Shown here: one piece after another, positions 24,319 through 33,708 of the stretch | Layout of the letters: each line of letters starts with the position of its first letter | How positions within the stretch are numbered: position 1 is the first letter of the stretch | Assembly (NCBI RefSeq): GCF_002572525.1 | Contig: NZ_PDBS01000001.1 | Coordinates: 3,100,001-3,164,000 of the forward strand | Direction of reading: 5' to 3' | Length of the DNA: 64,000 nt | From: Natrinema sp. CBA1119 | GTDB lineage: Archaea > Halobacteriota > Halobacteria > Halobacteriales > Natrialbaceae | Notes under the pieces: generated by a model | Seen by the model: the letters and a program-made list of their open reading frames with translations, nothing else | What the model was told of the DNA's origin: nothing | Databases searched by the model: none | Translations under genes and position numbers: made by a program

Positions 24319-25113
24319 CTAGAACGGGAACAGCGAGTCGGCCTCGAGGTCGCGCTCGATGAGTTCGATTTCGTGTCCGTCCTGGTCTTTCGTGAACGCG
24401 TACATGTTATCGCAGCTCTCGGGATCGCGGTAGTCCGCGGCTTCCCGCGTCATGAGCCGCTCCCAGTCCTCCTCGAGGTCGTCGATGCGGAGACAGAGGT
24501 GGCCCCAGGCGTCGCCCATCTCGTAGCTGCGGCCGTCGTAGTTGTAGGTGAGTTCGACGGACATCGCCTCGGGGGCGGCGTCTTCGGGTTCGACGAAGTA
24601 GTTCGCGAAGGTGTCGGACTCCCAGCGGCCGACCTCGTCGTACTCGAACTTTCGGGTCCAGAAGCCCAGCGCCTCGTCGGCGTCCTCGACGCGGATCATG
24701 GTGTGATCGAGCGACCACAGCGCGCCCTCGTCGGGGTCGCGCTGGACGATCTCGATCTCGTGGCCGTCGGGGTCTTTGACGAAGGCGTAGCTCCCACCGC
24801 AGGACTCGGGGTCGCGGTAGTCCTCGACGCCCTCGTCCAGCAGCTGCTGGTAGTAGTCCTCGAGTTCGCCCTCCGGAACCCGGACCGCGATGTGGCCCCA
24901 GGCGTCACCGACCTCGGGCTCCTCGCCGTCGTTGTGTGTAATCTCGAGCATCGCCCCGTCCTCGTGCACGTCTTCCGGCCCGAGGTAGACGATGGTGAAG
25001 TCGTCGCCCTCGAAGCGATCCTTCTCCTCGTACTCGAGATGGGTCTGATACCACTCGAGCGATTCCTCGAGGTCAGCGACGCGGATCATCGTGTGATCGA
25101 GCGTTCCGTCCAT
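24319..25113 (-). CDS. VOC superfamily protein with two glyoxalase-like domains
   Basis: ATG 25113 gives 264 residues. Two tandem vicinal-oxygen-chelate domains each begin LDHTMIRV (about 5 and 134) and contain GDAWGH and DPDGHEIE/DQDGHEIEL. These supply metal-binding His and Glu residues of glyoxalase I-type enzymes. Possible roles are lactoylglutathione lyase-like detoxification with a haloarchaeal thiol, or extradiol dioxygenase. The substrate is undetermined. The next gene, NhaC, follows on the same strand but 20 bp beyond the stop. Confidence 0.9.
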   Translation of the reverse strand: MDGTLDHTMIRVADLEESLEWYQTHLEYEEKDRFEGDDFTIVYLGPEDVHEDGAMLEITHNDGEEPEVGDAWGHIAVRVPEGELEDYYQQLLDEGVEDYRDPESCGGSYAFVKDPDGHEIEIVQRDPDEGALWSLDHTMIRVEDADEALGFWTRKFEYDEVGRWESDTFANYFVEPEDAAPEAMSVELTYNYDGRSYEMGDAWGHLCLRIDDLEEDWERLMTREAADYRDPESCDNMYAFTKDQDGHEIELIERDLEADSLFPF

Positions 25114-25161
25114 ACGCGAACGGACGCCTGCGCGCTCCAAAAAATTGGCGAAGGCGGCGGT

Positions 25162-26886
25162 CTAGCCGGACCGCTCGGTCGAATCGGCGTCGACCTCGGC
25201 GTCTCGTTCGGCGAGGTCGGCGGCCGGGTTCGTCGGGACCGGCTCGAGCCCCTTTCGGTCGGCGTCGAGTCTCGAGAGGCCGACGACGAGTCCGACGAGA
25301 GCGACGACCCCCAGGGGCAGGAAGACGATCGGCGGCACGCCGAGGTAGCCGTTGAGCAGGTAACAGCCGACGACCACGCCGAAGACGGTCAGGGCGTAGG
25401 GCAGTTGCGTGCGGACGTGATCGATCAGGTCAGCGCCGCTGAACGTCGCCGAAAGCACCGTCGTGTCGGAGATCGGCGAGGCGTGATCGCCGAAGATCGC
25501 CCCGGAGAAGACGGCTCCGACGGCGACCGGTACGAGTTCGAACCCGGTCCCGAACTCGTAGGCGACCTGGATGGCGATGGGCGTCACGAGTCCCATCGTC
25601 GCCCAGGACGACCCCATGGTGAACGCGACGAACGCGGCGACGAACAGGACGAGAACGGGGAGCAACTCAGCCGTGATGTAGGGTTCGGCGACGCTCGCGA
25701 CGAATTCGCCGGTGCCGAGCGTCTCCGCGACGCTGCTGATCGTCCACGCGAGCACGAGGATCGTCACCGCCGTCAGCATGATACCGAAGCCGTCGATGAC
25801 AGTATCGACGCCGTCGCCGATATCGAACAGGCCGTAGGCCAGTCCGATCGCGATCGCCGAAGCGACCATGGCGAACGAGCCCCAGATCAGCGCCGTCGCG
25901 AAGTCGCCCGCACCGACGATGTCGATCAGCACCTGCGTGAGCCCCGTGTCGTCCACGGCGGCACCGACCGCCGTCGGCGCTCCCGCCTCGGCCTGGCTCG
26001 AGAGCCACGACTGGTACCCGGTCCAGAACGCGCCGCCGAGCGTCACTGCGATCAGGACGACGACGGGCGCGAAGAACGTTCGGAGCATCGGCCGGTCGTC
26101 GATCGGCACCCCCAGATCTTCCTCGACCTTCTGGAGCGGCTGTGCGCCCTCGCGGTTGACCGCCCCCGTCGTCCGTGACCGATGCTCGGCATCCAGCATC
26201 TCGCCGTAGTCCCGGCCGGTGTAGACGACGATCCCGACCATGACGATCGCCAGCAGCGCATAGGTGTTGTAGGGAATCGAGCCCACGAACGTCGCGAACG
26301 CCGTCGGTGCCTCGTCCGCGACGCCCATGTCCTCGTAGGCGCTGCTGATCAGCGACAGCTGAAACGCGACCCAACTCGAGATGCCAAGCGTCGCGACGGG
26401 CGCGGCCGTCGAGTCGACGATGTACGCGAGCTTCTCGCGGGAGACCCGCAACTCGTCGGATATCTCGCGCATCGTACTCCCGACAATGGCCGTGTTGGCG
26501 TAGTCGTCGAAGAACATGGCGAGTCCCAGGCCCCACGTGGTCAGCCCGACGGCCCGCTGGGACTCGAGGTGTTCGGTCGCCCACTGGCGGACGGCGATCG
26601 CGCCACCGAGCCGCCAGATGAGCGCGACGCCGGAGCCCAGCAGCAGCGTAAAGAGGAGAATCTGGACGTGAAAGCCGTCGTCGACGATGATCGCGCTGAC
26701 GATCCAGTCGAAGGTCTGTGCGATGCCGAGGCCCTCGGTGTGGATGATCGCCCCCGACCAGATGCCCAGAAACAGGGAGAGCATCGGCCGACGGGTTACG
26801 ATCGCGAGGACGATCGCGAGCACCGGCGGCACGAGTGAGAGCGCCCCGGACTCAATCAGCTGCGAGAGCCACCCGAAATCAACCAT
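25162..26886 (-). CDS. nhaC: NhaC-family Na+/H+ antiporter
   Basis: This 574-residue polytopic protein of about 12 helices has typical NhaC features: GLGLAMFFDDYANTAIVGSTMREISD, FTMGSSWATMGLVTPIAIQV and AVFSGAIFGDHASPISDTTVLSATFSGADLIDHV. The last is the strongest family signature. It exchanges cytoplasmic Na+ for H+, complementing the Mrp complex. The C-terminal 40 residues are a polar acidic tail. Its own promoter presumably lies in the 139 bp before the DRG gene. Confidence 0.92.
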   Translation of the reverse strand: MVDFGWLSQLIESGALSLVPPVLAIVLAIVTRRPMLSLFLGIWSGAIIHTEGLGIAQTFDWIVSAIIVDDGFHVQILLFTLLLGSGVALIWRLGGAIAVRQWATEHLESQRAVGLTTWGLGLAMFFDDYANTAIVGSTMREISDELRVSREKLAYIVDSTAAPVATLGISSWVAFQLSLISSAYEDMGVADEAPTAFATFVGSIPYNTYALLAIVMVGIVVYTGRDYGEMLDAEHRSRTTGAVNREGAQPLQKVEEDLGVPIDDRPMLRTFFAPVVVLIAVTLGGAFWTGYQSWLSSQAEAGAPTAVGAAVDDTGLTQVLIDIVGAGDFATALIWGSFAMVASAIAIGLAYGLFDIGDGVDTVIDGFGIMLTAVTILVLAWTISSVAETLGTGEFVASVAEPYITAELLPVLVLFVAAFVAFTMGSSWATMGLVTPIAIQVAYEFGTGFELVPVAVGAVFSGAIFGDHASPISDTTVLSATFSGADLIDHVRTQLPYALTVFGVVVGCYLLNGYLGVPPIVFLPLGVVALVGLVVGLSRLDADRKGLEPVPTNPAADLAERDAEVDADSTERSG

Positions 26887-27025
26887 AGCTACCTAGTCTT
26901 CGGGCTGCCGGATATTCTTGATCGTTCCGATCCGAATAGTGTCTATTCACCGACTATGCCCGGTTGAATACCGATAGCAGGTAAGGCACGATTTCGTCGC
27001 TCTCGAATCGTCCGATACCGCCCGG

Positions 27026-28138
27026 TTACCGACGCAGAATCAGCTTCAGCACGTCCTCGTCCTCGAGGACGTGATCTTTCCCGACCTGCTGTTGATCGTG
27101 GGCCGCGCTGGGGCCGGTGACCCGGGCGAAGCGGAACCGCTCTTCCATCTCGCCGCCGAGTTTCTCGATGGCCTCGCCGACGGTTGTTCCCCGCTGGACC
27201 ACGAGCGGTTCCTCCCAGTCGATGCCGCGGCCGGGCTTCTCCATGTAGACCCGAATGAGGCCGAGTCGCTCCCAGATCCGATCCTTGAGCACGTCGAGGC
27301 CCTTCTCCTCCTCGGCGCTGATAAAGGTCACCTCCTCGGGGTCTAAGTCGCGCTGACGTAGCTCCTCGTCGACCGTCTCCTTGTAGCCGGGATCGATCAG
27401 ATCGACCTTGTTGACGCAGGTGATCGAGGGGATGTACTCCCGATTCTCCATCAGCCCGTCGACCAGCCGGTCGATGGAGACGTTCTCTTGCAGGTTGACG
27501 ACGGCGTTGACGTAGCCGTGCTCGCGGATGACCTGCTTGATCGTCTCTTCGTCCAGGTCCTGGTCGGTGCTCGAGGTGATCTTGATACCGTCTTTGATCT
27601 TCGGCCGGACCGTGACCTGCGGGGGCTCCTGATCGACGCGGATGTTGATGTCGTAGAGCTCTTCCTGGAGCCGGTCGTACTGCTCGATCTCGAACACCGA
27701 GAGCATGTAGATGATGAGGTCGGCGTTGCGGACGACCGCCAGCACCTGCTGACCGCCGCCTTTGCCCGCCGCCGCGCCCTCGATCAGCCCCGGCACGTCG
27801 AGCATTTGAATGTTCGCGCCGCGGTGGTTGAGCATCCCCGGGTTGACGTCCAGCGTCGTGAACTCGTAGGAGCCGGTTTCGCTCTCGGCGTTGGTCAGCG
27901 AGTTCAGCAGCGACGACTTGCCGACACTCGGGAACCCCACCAGCGCGACCGTCGCGTCGCCGTGTTTTTCGACGGAATACCCGCCGCCACCGCCCGATCC
28001 GGACTGCTGCGTCTCGAGTTTCTCTTTCTTCTCCGCGAGCTTCGACTTCAGCCGGCCGATGTGGGCCTCCGTCGACTTGTTGTAGGGCGTATTGGCTATT
28101 TCGTCCTCGATTTCCTCGATTTCATCCTCGAGCCCCAT
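27026..28138 (-). CDS. DRG-family GTP-binding protein with TGS domain
   Basis: This 370-residue OBG/DRG GTPase is conserved in archaea and eukaryotes. A coiled-coil N-terminus (1-45) precedes a Gly-rich linker. G1 is GFPSVGKS at 68-75, G3 DVPG at 114-117, and G4 is NKVD near 243. The C-terminal TGS domain starts around IRVYMEKPGRG and ends DEDVLKLILRR. It acts in translation or ribosome function in the cytoplasm. It is transcribed divergently from the CARDB surface protein. Confidence 0.95.
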   Translation of the reverse strand: MGLEDEIEEIEDEIANTPYNKSTEAHIGRLKSKLAEKKEKLETQQSGSGGGGGYSVEKHGDATVALVGFPSVGKSSLLNSLTNAESETGSYEFTTLDVNPGMLNHRGANIQMLDVPGLIEGAAAGKGGGQQVLAVVRNADLIIYMLSVFEIEQYDRLQEELYDINIRVDQEPPQVTVRPKIKDGIKITSSTDQDLDEETIKQVIREHGYVNAVVNLQENVSIDRLVDGLMENREYIPSITCVNKVDLIDPGYKETVDEELRQRDLDPEEVTFISAEEEKGLDVLKDRIWERLGLIRVYMEKPGRGIDWEEPLVVQRGTTVGEAIEKLGGEMEERFRFARVTGPSAAHDQQQVGKDHVLEDEDVLKLILRR

Positions 28139-28378
28139 TTGTCAGTATGCAACCGGCCGTGCCGAAAAACCCTTTCGAGACACGCGTTGGACCGCGCGAG
28201 GCGACGGCGTCCGAACGAGTACCGCCGCGCTCAGACCGACGCTAACGACCACAGCGACCGGGCCGCCGATTCCCGTCCCCACAGACATCCCCGTCGAACT
28301 GAACACTCGTTTCCTCGAGTGCGTTCCGTTCGCCAAGGTTGTGTTAGCTATACCGTTCTGTGCCGCATCTGTTCTCGT

Positions 28379-30025
28379 ATGCGACGGCGAGAGTACGTTA
28401 CGGCAGTGGGGAGTAGCGTGGGTGCCATCGCGACGACGGGGGTCGAGAGTGCGCAGACGCAGACCCTCGAGCGAGTCGTCCCGGCGGAGCGCACGACGGC
28501 CGTCCGACCCGGCGACGGCATCGGGTTCGAAATCGCGGCGACCCCGGGAGTCGAACCGCGGGCGACCGACTGGCAGGTCGACGGATCGAACGAGCCGGAC
28601 GTCACACCGGCGGATCCGTTCTATAGTTACACGTACGTCACGGGGAACCCGGCGGCCTCCGGTCAGTTCGACGAGTCAGGGACGTACGAGGTCGGCGTGA
28701 CCGTCGACGGAACGACGATCACCTGGTTGGTCGAGGTCACCGAGAGCGCGCCGGCGCCACCGAGCGTCGACGCGACCTGCGATCCGGGACCGGACGCCAC
28801 GATCACGGTGCGCGACGACATCGAAGTGACCGCGTCGTTGGCCGACGAATCCGGGGCGCTCCGACGGCTCTTCTGGCAGGAAGGGCGCAACGCAACGTAC
28901 GTCGACAGCACTTCGCTGTCGGGGGCGACGGCGACGGTCACGTACGCGATATCCGGTCGCGACGCGATCTGGTTCATCGGCGGCTATCCGATGATGGCGT
29001 GGGTCGCCTGTCGCGACGGCCGACTGTCGGTCGCCCGCACCGAGGGGCCGTCGATCGCCGCGGTGCGCGACGTGAGGATCACCGGGACGAACGCGCCAGT
29101 CCGAGCGGGTGACGATCTCGTCGTCGACGCAGAAATCGCGATCGACGGGGACTCCACCTACCACGCGTTCGTCGAGGCGGCACCGGAGCTGATCGTCGGC
29201 CACGACCCCACGCGCGTCGACAGCGAAACGGTCGAGGTGTTCGCGGGGAACAGCGAGACGGTCCAACTTGAGTTCACGACGGCAACCGTGCGCAACACGC
29301 AGACGTTCCCCGTTCGCGTCGAGACACGTCACGCGGCATCGGAGACCGACGTCACCGTCATCGGGACCGACGACGCCGAGAGTCACGGCCACCTCGAGGT
29401 GACCGGCCTCGAGACGAACGCGCCCGTGACGGGTGGAGAACGGCTCGAGGTGACAGCCACGCTCGAAAACACCGCCGACGGGCCGGCCAGCCGTGACGTC
29501 GAACTCGTCGTTGGGGACGACCCGACGACGGTCGACATGCAGGGGGTGATCGTCGGCGCTGGCGAGACGACGACCGTCACGCTGGGGTATGAAACCTATC
29601 CCGTCGAGAACAACGACGAGTTCCCCGTCTACGTGGAGACGAGCGATGATACCGCCACACAGCAGGTGCTCGTCTACGGCCGCAGCGGGGACGATACCGG
29701 CGACGGCGGGGAACGAGACGAGGCGACGTTCGCGGTCTCGATCACCGGGACGAACGCGCCGGTGACCGGCGGCGAGTGGCTCTCGGTGACCGCCGTCGCC
29801 GAGAACGTGGGGAGCGAACCCGGCAGACACGACGTCCAGCTCGTCGTGGGCCACTCGCCGGAGGTAGTCGATACGCTCCGCGTGAGTCTCAATCCCGGCC
29901 AATCCCAGCGGCTCTCGCTCGGCTACGAAACCTACCCCGTGACCAACGACGACACCTTCCCGATCGTCGTTCGGTCGCCACACGCGAGCGACGAGCGAAT
30001 CGTGACGGTCCACGGAACGGGCTGA
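28379..30025 (+). CDS. CARDB-repeat secreted or surface protein
   Basis: I chose ATG 28379, where a Tat-like signal begins (MRRREYVTAVGSSVGAIAT); total 548 residues. The body is beta-rich: an N-terminal Ig-like region, then three CARDB-type repeats each opening with TGTNAPV or ETNAPVTGGE and closing with YETYPV...FPV. The last two repeats are the most alike. Function is likely adhesive or structural at the cell envelope; no enzyme motif is seen. A perfect 33-bp tandem duplication spans its stop codon. Confidence 0.75.
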   Translation: MRRREYVTAVGSSVGAIATTGVESAQTQTLERVVPAERTTAVRPGDGIGFEIAATPGVEPRATDWQVDGSNEPDVTPADPFYSYTYVTGNPAASGQFDESGTYEVGVTVDGTTITWLVEVTESAPAPPSVDATCDPGPDATITVRDDIEVTASLADESGALRRLFWQEGRNATYVDSTSLSGATATVTYAISGRDAIWFIGGYPMMAWVACRDGRLSVARTEGPSIAAVRDVRITGTNAPVRAGDDLVVDAEIAIDGDSTYHAFVEAAPELIVGHDPTRVDSETVEVFAGNSETVQLEFTTATVRNTQTFPVRVETRHAASETDVTVIGTDDAESHGHLEVTGLETNAPVTGGERLEVTATLENTADGPASRDVELVVGDDPTTVDMQGVIVGAGETTTVTLGYETYPVENNDEFPVYVETSDDTATQQVLVYGRSGDDTGDGGERDEATFAVSITGTNAPVTGGEWLSVTAVAENVGSEPGRHDVQLVVGHSPEVVDTLRVSLNPGQSQRLSLGYETYPVTNDDTFPIVVRSPHASDERIVTVHGTG

Positions 30026-30072
30026 CACTGGTACCGATCGGTCCACGGAACGGGCTGACACTGGTACCGATC
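30007..30072. repeat. Perfect 33-bp tandem duplication across a stop codon
   Basis: Copies at 30007-30039 and 30040-30072 are identical. The first contains the TGA (30023-30025) of the CARDB protein. The second lies wholly in the 3' flank. Identity over 66 bp suggests a recent event. Confidence 0.95.
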
Positions 30073-30220
30073 ACCGTGGCTCGACACTCGAGCGGGGCCG
30101 CCAGATACCGGGCTACGCTTTTCTGCCGAAGGATCATGCACGGACCCCCCTCACCCGAAACCATTACCAATACCAACGAACTTCGACACACATAAGCGGT
30201 GCGCGAGGAATGAGTTCCCT

Positions 30221-30424
30221 ATGACAAACGCGTCGCAGCTGCGTGACAGTACCCAGATCGTCCTCCCCCGGGAGACGCTCGAGGGCCTCGAAGCGCAGCT
30301 CGACGATGAGTTCACGGTCTCCGTCGTCTCGGACGGCGAGGACCACTGCCGAATCATCGGCAGCCCCGTCGAAATCAAAGCCGCGAGCGACTTTCTCGCT
30401 CGCCACGGCATCAGCGTCCGCTAA
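30221..30424 (+). CDS. VNG_1110C family small protein
   Basis: The 67-residue protein (ATG 30221) has the sequence type LRDSTQIVLPRETLEGLEAQLDDEFTV, ending with SPVEIKAASDFLARHGISV. It looks like the small conserved haloarchaeal VNG_1110C family. The composition suggests a compact alpha/beta fold without signal or membrane helix. Function is unknown. It is convergent with tiaS. Confidence 0.8.
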   Translation: MTNASQLRDSTQIVLPRETLEGLEAQLDDEFTVSVVSDGEDHCRIIGSPVEIKAASDFLARHGISVR

Positions 30425-30499
30425 CTCGTCGGCGTCAAGCGGTCGTCGTCTCACGCTCTGCAGCCCGTCTCGGACTCGTTCCGCGAGAATCGGACCGAT

Positions 30500-31867
30500 C
30501 TACCGCTCCGGATGCGTCGGCGCGTCGAATTCGCCGCGGACGAGCGGCTTCGCGACGTGTCGGCGTGCACACGGCGGCACCTCGTACCACCCCGGCTCGA
30601 GGTCGCGCTCGAGCGATCGGTTCGCTTTCCCCGCAGCGTCAGTCCCGCAGTCCCGGCAGCGATAGCCCTGATTTCGGCCGGCGCTCTCCATCGTTCGCTC
30701 GCAGCCGGGACAGATCGGTGTGACCCGTTCGGTCCGTACGAGGTCGCGGACGGCGAACTTCTCGAGTTTGAGCGTTCCGTCGGACACTTCGCCGCAGGCG
30801 GTGATCCGGTCGCCGGCGCGCAATGCTCGCACGCGATTCCGAAAGCGCTTCGTCGGCTCGAACGCGGCGCACGCGAGTCGGTTCGCCGATTCGTCACCGG
30901 CCGTCTCGTCTGTGGCTGCACCGTCGTTAGCCGCATTGCCGTTGGCCGCACCGTCACTGACCACATCGCCATCGGTCGGCGACTCGAGAGTAACGAATAC
31001 GTGTCCGCCGCGCCGCGTCTCGGGTTTGCTCGCGACCCGGCCTTCGAGCCGGTAGGCTCGACCGTCCGCGACGTCTCCGATCGCGCCGTCTTGCAGGTGA
31101 ACGTCGGTCCCCTGATTGGTCACGAAGCGCTGGCTGGTGGCGACGGGTTCGCTTTCGATTCGGTCGGCGACGGCCCGGACGGCGTCCGTCTCGTCGCCAC
31201 GGATCCCGTACAGGATCGGGCCGGGCGTGTGGGGGACACAGACGGTCTCGTTCTCGTCGCGGTCGACCGTGTCCCACACGTCGGGATAGCCCCACTCCGC
31301 TGCTGCGAAGACGCTCTCGTGGTTGACCTCGCGAGGCGTCCCCCAGCGCTCGGGTTCGCGGTAGGCGATGTACTCGTCGGTCCACTCCTCGAGTGCCGTC
31401 CACGCGCCGATCGCGGCCAGCGCGCCGATCCGCCCGCGGCCGTCGCCGGCGTGCCACGACTGATAGCCGTGTCGGTCGATCAGGGCCGCGGCGTCGGAAA
31501 TCTCGAGGTGGTCCCGGATCGCCGCGTGCGCGAATCGACTCACGTCGTCTGCGGGAACGGCTTCGTCCGGATCGTGAGCCGCCACGACCAGTCCGGGATT
31601 CGTCCGCTCGTCGTCGGTTTCGGAACGCGCCTCGAGTCGCTCGCGAGCGATCTCGAAGGCGCGGTCGGAGTCGCATTCGGTGTGAATCGCGAGCGCGGCG
31701 TTCCCCCGCGTTTTGTACTCGACGGCGGGATTGAGCCGGACGAGGAGGAGCCTCGAGACGCTCGCCGAGTCAGCTTTCTGGAGCCGGTCTGCGATCTCTC
31801 TGGCGACGTACGTCGTACACATGCCTCGCTCGCGCGAGTCGGTATCGTCGATCCCGACGACGGTCAT
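30500..31867 (-). CDS. tiaS: tRNA(Ile2) 2-agmatinylcytidine synthetase TiaS
   Basis: ATG 31867 places [18 protein letters not shown] at the N-terminus, as in the family; total 455 residues. TiaS modifies the wobble C34 of tRNA-Ile(CAU) with agmatine and ATP so that it reads AUA. Visible are the ATP-binding IDDTD, a [14 protein letters not shown] central motif, an OB-fold near 275-390 ([20 protein letters not shown]), and a C-terminal zinc ribbon (ICPGCERT...YRCRDCG). An Asn/Asp/Ala-rich insert lies in the OB fold. It is archaea-specific and essential in known cases. Confidence 0.95.
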   Translation of the reverse strand: MTVVGIDDTDSRERGMCTTYVAREIADRLQKADSASVSRLLLVRLNPAVEYKTRGNAALAIHTECDSDRAFEIARERLEARSETDDERTNPGLVVAAHDPDEAVPADDVSRFAHAAIRDHLEISDAAALIDRHGYQSWHAGDGRGRIGALAAIGAWTALEEWTDEYIAYREPERWGTPREVNHESVFAAAEWGYPDVWDTVDRDENETVCVPHTPGPILYGIRGDETDAVRAVADRIESEPVATSQRFVTNQGTDVHLQDGAIGDVADGRAYRLEGRVASKPETRRGGHVFVTLESPTDGDVVSDGAANGNAANDGAATDETAGDESANRLACAAFEPTKRFRNRVRALRAGDRITACGEVSDGTLKLEKFAVRDLVRTERVTPICPGCERTMESAGRNQGYRCRDCGTDAAGKANRSLERDLEPGWYEVPPCARRHVAKPLVRGEFDAPTHPER

Positions 31868-32002
31868 CGCCCGTGCTTGCACGCCGGTCGAGTAACGCCT
31901 TTCGGGATCCCCGTCGCCGCAGTCGCGCAATCACCTATATAAGTATACTCCCGATACGACCCGCAATCGCGACACGGGACACGGACATCCCGGGGAAAAC
32001 GT

Positions 32003-32010
32003 CTTATAGG
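32003..32010 (+). promoter_or_regulatory. TATA box of the HTH regulator
   Basis: CTTATAGG is centred about 26 bases before ATG 32032, giving a leaderless transcript. A second AT-rich element (TATATAAGTATAC near 31937-31949) probably drives tiaS on the other strand. Confidence 0.5.
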
Positions 32011-32031
32011 AGGAATCGCTTACAACCCCGT

Positions 32032-32997
32032 ATGTCCCGCTCCGCACTTGTCGGTAACGTGACCGCGATGTTAGAGGACGCGGGATTCATGGTGAGTGAT
32101 CGGTGTGCGATCCGACCGAAGAGTTTCGATATCGCCGCACGACGCGGTGAGGACCTCGTCCTCGTCAAGATTCTCGCGAACATCGACGCGTTCAACCGCG
32201 CGACCGGTCAGGAGATGCGACGCCTGGGAACCTACCTCAATGCGACGCCCCTGGTCATCGGCCTGCGCAGCCGCGACGAAGATCTGAAACCCGACGTCGT
32301 CTACTTCCGACACGGCGTCCCCGTCTTCAGCCCCGATACGGCGTATAACCTGTTCATCGAGGAAGTCCCGCCGCTGATTTACGCCGCCCCCGGCGGCCTC
32401 TATGTCAATATCGACGGCGACCTGCTGGCCGACGAGCGCGAGGACCGCGACTGGAGCCTCGGCCAACTCGCCAGCGAACTCGGCGTCTCCCGGCGGACAG
32501 TCTCGAAGTACGAGGACGGCATGAACGCCTCCGTCGAGGTCGCGATGACGCTCGAGGAGATGTTCGATGCCCCGCTTACGAGCCCCGTCGACGTCCTCGA
32601 GGGGGCCGACGACGTCCACGAGAGCGAGGCGACGCCGGACGATCCCGACGCGGATCCGGACGACGAACAGGTGGTCGCCGTCCTCACGCGGGCCGGCTAC
32701 AGCGTCCATCCGACGGCACGGTCGCCGTTTACGGCCGTCAGCGAGGACGAGGACGACAGCGACATCGTGCTGACCGGCCACTCAAAGTTCACGAAGGCCG
32801 CGGAGAAACGCGCCCGGATCATGAGTTCGATCGGCCAAGTTACGCGCACGCAATCGGTCTACGTCGTCGACCGAGCGAAACAGGAGTCCGTCGACGGCAC
32901 TGCTCTGGTCGAGCGTGACGAACTCGCGACGTTCCGGAACACCGACGAACTCCGGGACGTCATTCGAGAGCGCTCCGAGTACGAAGAAGCGGCCTGA
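32032..32997 (+). CDS. Archaeal HTH-type transcriptional regulator
   Basis: The start at 32032 fits the TATA box and gives 321 residues. The N-terminal part (1-120) resembles a PD-(D/E)XK-like or sensory domain common to the family ([22 protein letters not shown]). A Cro/C1-type HTH is at 141-164 ([24 protein letters not shown]). The C-terminal domain repeats a nuclease-like fold ([22 protein letters not shown]). This is the widespread 'putative HTH-type transcriptional regulatory protein' of euryarchaea. It is divergent from tiaS. Confidence 0.88.
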   Translation: MSRSALVGNVTAMLEDAGFMVSDRCAIRPKSFDIAARRGEDLVLVKILANIDAFNRATGQEMRRLGTYLNATPLVIGLRSRDEDLKPDVVYFRHGVPVFSPDTAYNLFIEEVPPLIYAAPGGLYVNIDGDLLADEREDRDWSLGQLASELGVSRRTVSKYEDGMNASVEVAMTLEEMFDAPLTSPVDVLEGADDVHESEATPDDPDADPDDEQVVAVLTRAGYSVHPTARSPFTAVSEDEDDSDIVLTGHSKFTKAAEKRARIMSSIGQVTRTQSVYVVDRAKQESVDGTALVERDELATFRNTDELRDVIRERSEYEEAA

Positions 32998-33321
32998 TCC
33001 GGTCAGTACTGTTCATCACGGGCGATAGTTCCTCGAGTGCTGACCGTGAGGAACGCCGCTGGAGCGGAGTGGTCTGTCGCAATCGTCAGTCGGCGCCGCG
33101 CGTTCCTCGTCTCATCATCACAGTTCTCGGACTCGTCTTCAACTACGGAACGACCGTCACGACGGCGGCCGATGCGGCGGTGTTCGACGGCGTCTCCGTC
33201 GGTAGCGGCTATCTCGTGTTCACGGTACGCAGCCTGCTTTCGAACCGATTCTGGTGGGAACCGTAATCGCTCCGCCGACAAACTGCCTGCTGAAGAACGA
33301 ACTGCAATCGACTTCCAGAGT
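32998..33321. other. Region between HTH regulator and glutaredoxin, with a possible membrane-peptide frame
   Basis: A plus-strand frame (GTG 33069 to 33266, 65 residues) reads LIITVLGLVFNYGTTVTTA and then FDGVSVGSGYLVFTV, ending FWWEP. It looks like part of a small membrane protein, but its first 13 residues are not convincing. It may be a real small gene or a decayed one. Nothing else is seen in this gap. Confidence 0.35.
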
Positions 33322-33579
33322 TCAGGTTGCGCCGTTTCCGTACGTTTTCTCGAGGTACGCGACGATATCGTCGCTCTCGCTCATCCCGTCGACGCCGTTC
33401 GCTTCGTCGACGATGACGGGGACGCCGGTCTGTCCGCTGACGTCCTCGACTTCGGTGCGGTCGGCGTGCGAGCGCGGCACCTCGATGGTATCGTACTCGA
33501 GTTCGAGGTCGTCGAGCTTTGATCGGACCTTTGCACAGAACGGACAGCCGGGAAGCTCGTACATCGTGATGTCTGCCAT
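33322..33579 (-). CDS. Glutaredoxin / GST N-terminal-like protein
   Basis: This 85-residue thioredoxin-fold protein has a CPFC redox motif at 12-15. The cis-proline segment is TGVPVIVDEANGVDGMSESDDIVAYLEKTYG. It probably reduces disulfides or mixed disulfides with gamma-glutamylcysteine, the haloarchaeal thiol; that partner is an inference. It is cytoplasmic and monocistronic. Its stop lies 324 bp from the regulator's stop (convergent). Confidence 0.9.
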   Translation of the reverse strand: MADITMYELPGCPFCAKVRSKLDDLELEYDTIEVPRSHADRTEVEDVSGQTGVPVIVDEANGVDGMSESDDIVAYLEKTYGNGAT

Positions 33580-33708
33580 ACGGCGTATTGCCGCGGAAGA
33601 CGTATTATCCCACCGGTCGACCGGGCGGTTGCCGGAACCGAGGGTTCTGAGGGCCCTGCGGTCAGATCGGGAAGAACAGCCGTTGCCGACGGAGAGCGGC
33701 GGTCGACG

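Noticed and set aside
33003-33281. 92-residue minus-strand frame beside the glutaredoxin gene
   Set aside because: Arg-rich composition and no domain; the opposite strand gives a more protein-like membrane segment.
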